Position numbers and translations under genes: made by a program
Assembly (NCBI RefSeq): GCF_002095475.1
Contig: NZ_MLFR01000009.1
Span: 1 to 64,000 of the forward strand
Length of the DNA stretch: 64,000 bases
Direction: 5' to 3'
Source: Pantoea rwandensis
GTDB lineage: Bacteria > Pseudomonadota > Gammaproteobacteria > Enterobacterales > Enterobacteriaceae
Notes under the pieces: model-generated
Seen by the model: the letters and a program-made list of their open reading frames with translations, nothing else
Database searches by the model: none
Told to the model about the DNA's origin: nothing
Shown here: positions 63,495-64,000 of the stretch, piece by piece
How the letters are laid out: each line of letters starts with the position of its first letter
Numbering within the stretch: position 1 is the stretch's first letter

Positions 63495-64000
63495 TGTTGT
63501 CTGAAGCTACGACATTTAAGCTGGCGTTAGGTATTGAGTACGACGGCAGCCGTTACTACGGCTGGCAGCGACAAAATGAAGTGCGCAGCGTGCAGGAAAA
63601 ACTGGAAAAAGCGCTCTCGAAAGTGGCAAATCATCCTGTGGTGGTGTTCTGTGCGGGACGTACCGATGCCGGCGTGCACGGTACGGGGCAGGTGGTGCAT
63701 TTTGAAACCACCTCTCAGCGCGCCGACAGCGCCTGGACCTTGGGTGTTAACGCCAATTTACCTGACGATATTGCGGTGCGTTGGGTGAAAGCGGTGCCGG
63801 ATGAATTTCATGCCCGCTTTAGCGCCACGGCGCGTCGTTATCGCTATGTGATCTTCAATCAGCGGCTTCGACCGGCGATTCTCGGCAACGGCATCACCCA
63901 TTTTTATCATCCACTGGATGCCGAAAAAATGCAGCGCGCCGGACAGTGTTTGATCGGCGAGAACGATTTCACCTCATTCCGCGCGGTGCAGTGCCAGTCA
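63494..64000 (+). CDS. truA: tRNA pseudouridine(38-40) synthase TruA (5' part)
   Basis: The first 169 codons of TruA, cut by the window end. The catalytic Asp58 is in [18 protein letters not shown]. Forms pseudouridine at positions 38, 39 and 40 of tRNAs. N-terminal [18 protein letters not shown] is the family opening. Starts by overlap with the usg stop (TAATG). No frameshift in the visible part. Confidence 0.95.
   Translation, partial: MLSEATTFKLALGIEYDGSRYYGWQRQNEVRSVQEKLEKALSKVANHPVVVFCAGRTDAGVHGTGQVVHFETTSQRADSAWTLGVNANLPDDIAVRWVKAVPDEFHARFSATARRYRYVIFNQRLRPAILGNGITHFYHPLDAEKMQRAGQCLIGENDFTSFRAVQCQS

Overview
The window looks like chromosome from an enterobacterium of the Erwiniaceae, most probably Pantoea or a close relative. 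This rests on protein similarity to Escherichia coli recalled from memory, on gene order (tRNA-Ala / nupC / mntH, ipdC / glk, fadL / yfcZ / fadIJ / sixA / smrB / prmB / aroC / mepA / yfcA / epmC / yfcL / mnmC / fabB, flk, pdxB / usg / truA), and on an indolepyruvate decarboxylase gene beside glk. No database search was possible.

Layout. 1-4.7 kb: tRNA-Ala(GGC), an 82-bp tandem repeat, and a four-gene minus-strand organosulfur operon (flavin monooxygenase, periplasmic binding protein, thiol dioxygenase, four-domain rhodanese). 4.9-8.1 kb: divergent nupC and mntH, with a clear MntR operator, and a ypeC-like gene. 8.3-12.4 kb: an aldo-keto reductase, ipdC and glk. 12.4-17.4 kb: the pyruvate-sensing pair ypdB/ypdA, a GNAT acetyltransferase, alaC and the tiny membrane protein ypdK, plus a long inverted repeat with GGA-loop hairpins. 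17.6-22.4 kb: a two-gene efflux pump divergent from an IclR regulator, with twin 19-bp operators between them. 22.4-29.1 kb: small lipoproteins, a frameshifted yhjX-like transporter with a YpdB-type operator, a YmgB-like small protein, a transporter/AraC pair, a coiled-coil membrane protein, tRNA-Arg(CCT) and yfdC. 29.3-37.1 kb: the cytochrome c maturation operon ccmABCDEFGHI and mlaA. 37.1-39.6 kb: a transporter/LysR pair. 39.6-45.9 kb: the fatty-acid module fadL, yfcZ, fadI, fadJ, with FadR-like sites, and sixA. 46-54.9 kb: ribosome rescue, protein and tRNA modification and core metabolic genes, ending with mnmC divergent from fabB (FadR and FabR sites). 55.2-64 kb: yfcJ, a MocR regulator divergent from a rhodanese, flk, a transporter/AraC pair, pdxB, usg and a truA cut by the window end.

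How the parts fit. Fatty-acid genes recur: uptake (fadL), anaerobic-type beta-oxidation (fadIJ) and unsaturated fatty-acid synthesis (fabB) each carry FadR-like sites. Pyruvate forms a second theme: the YpdA/YpdB system and its predicted target, the yhjX-like gene, lie about 10 kb apart, next to alaC. Sulfur is a third: the organosulfur operon, two rhodanese genes and a TauE/SafE-family transporter.

Caution. Three genes (the LLM monooxygenase, the yhjX-like gene and ccmF) carry four single-base frameshifts, three of them in runs of identical bases, so sequence error has to be excluded before calling any of them inactive. No CRISPR array, intact prophage or insertion sequence was seen.
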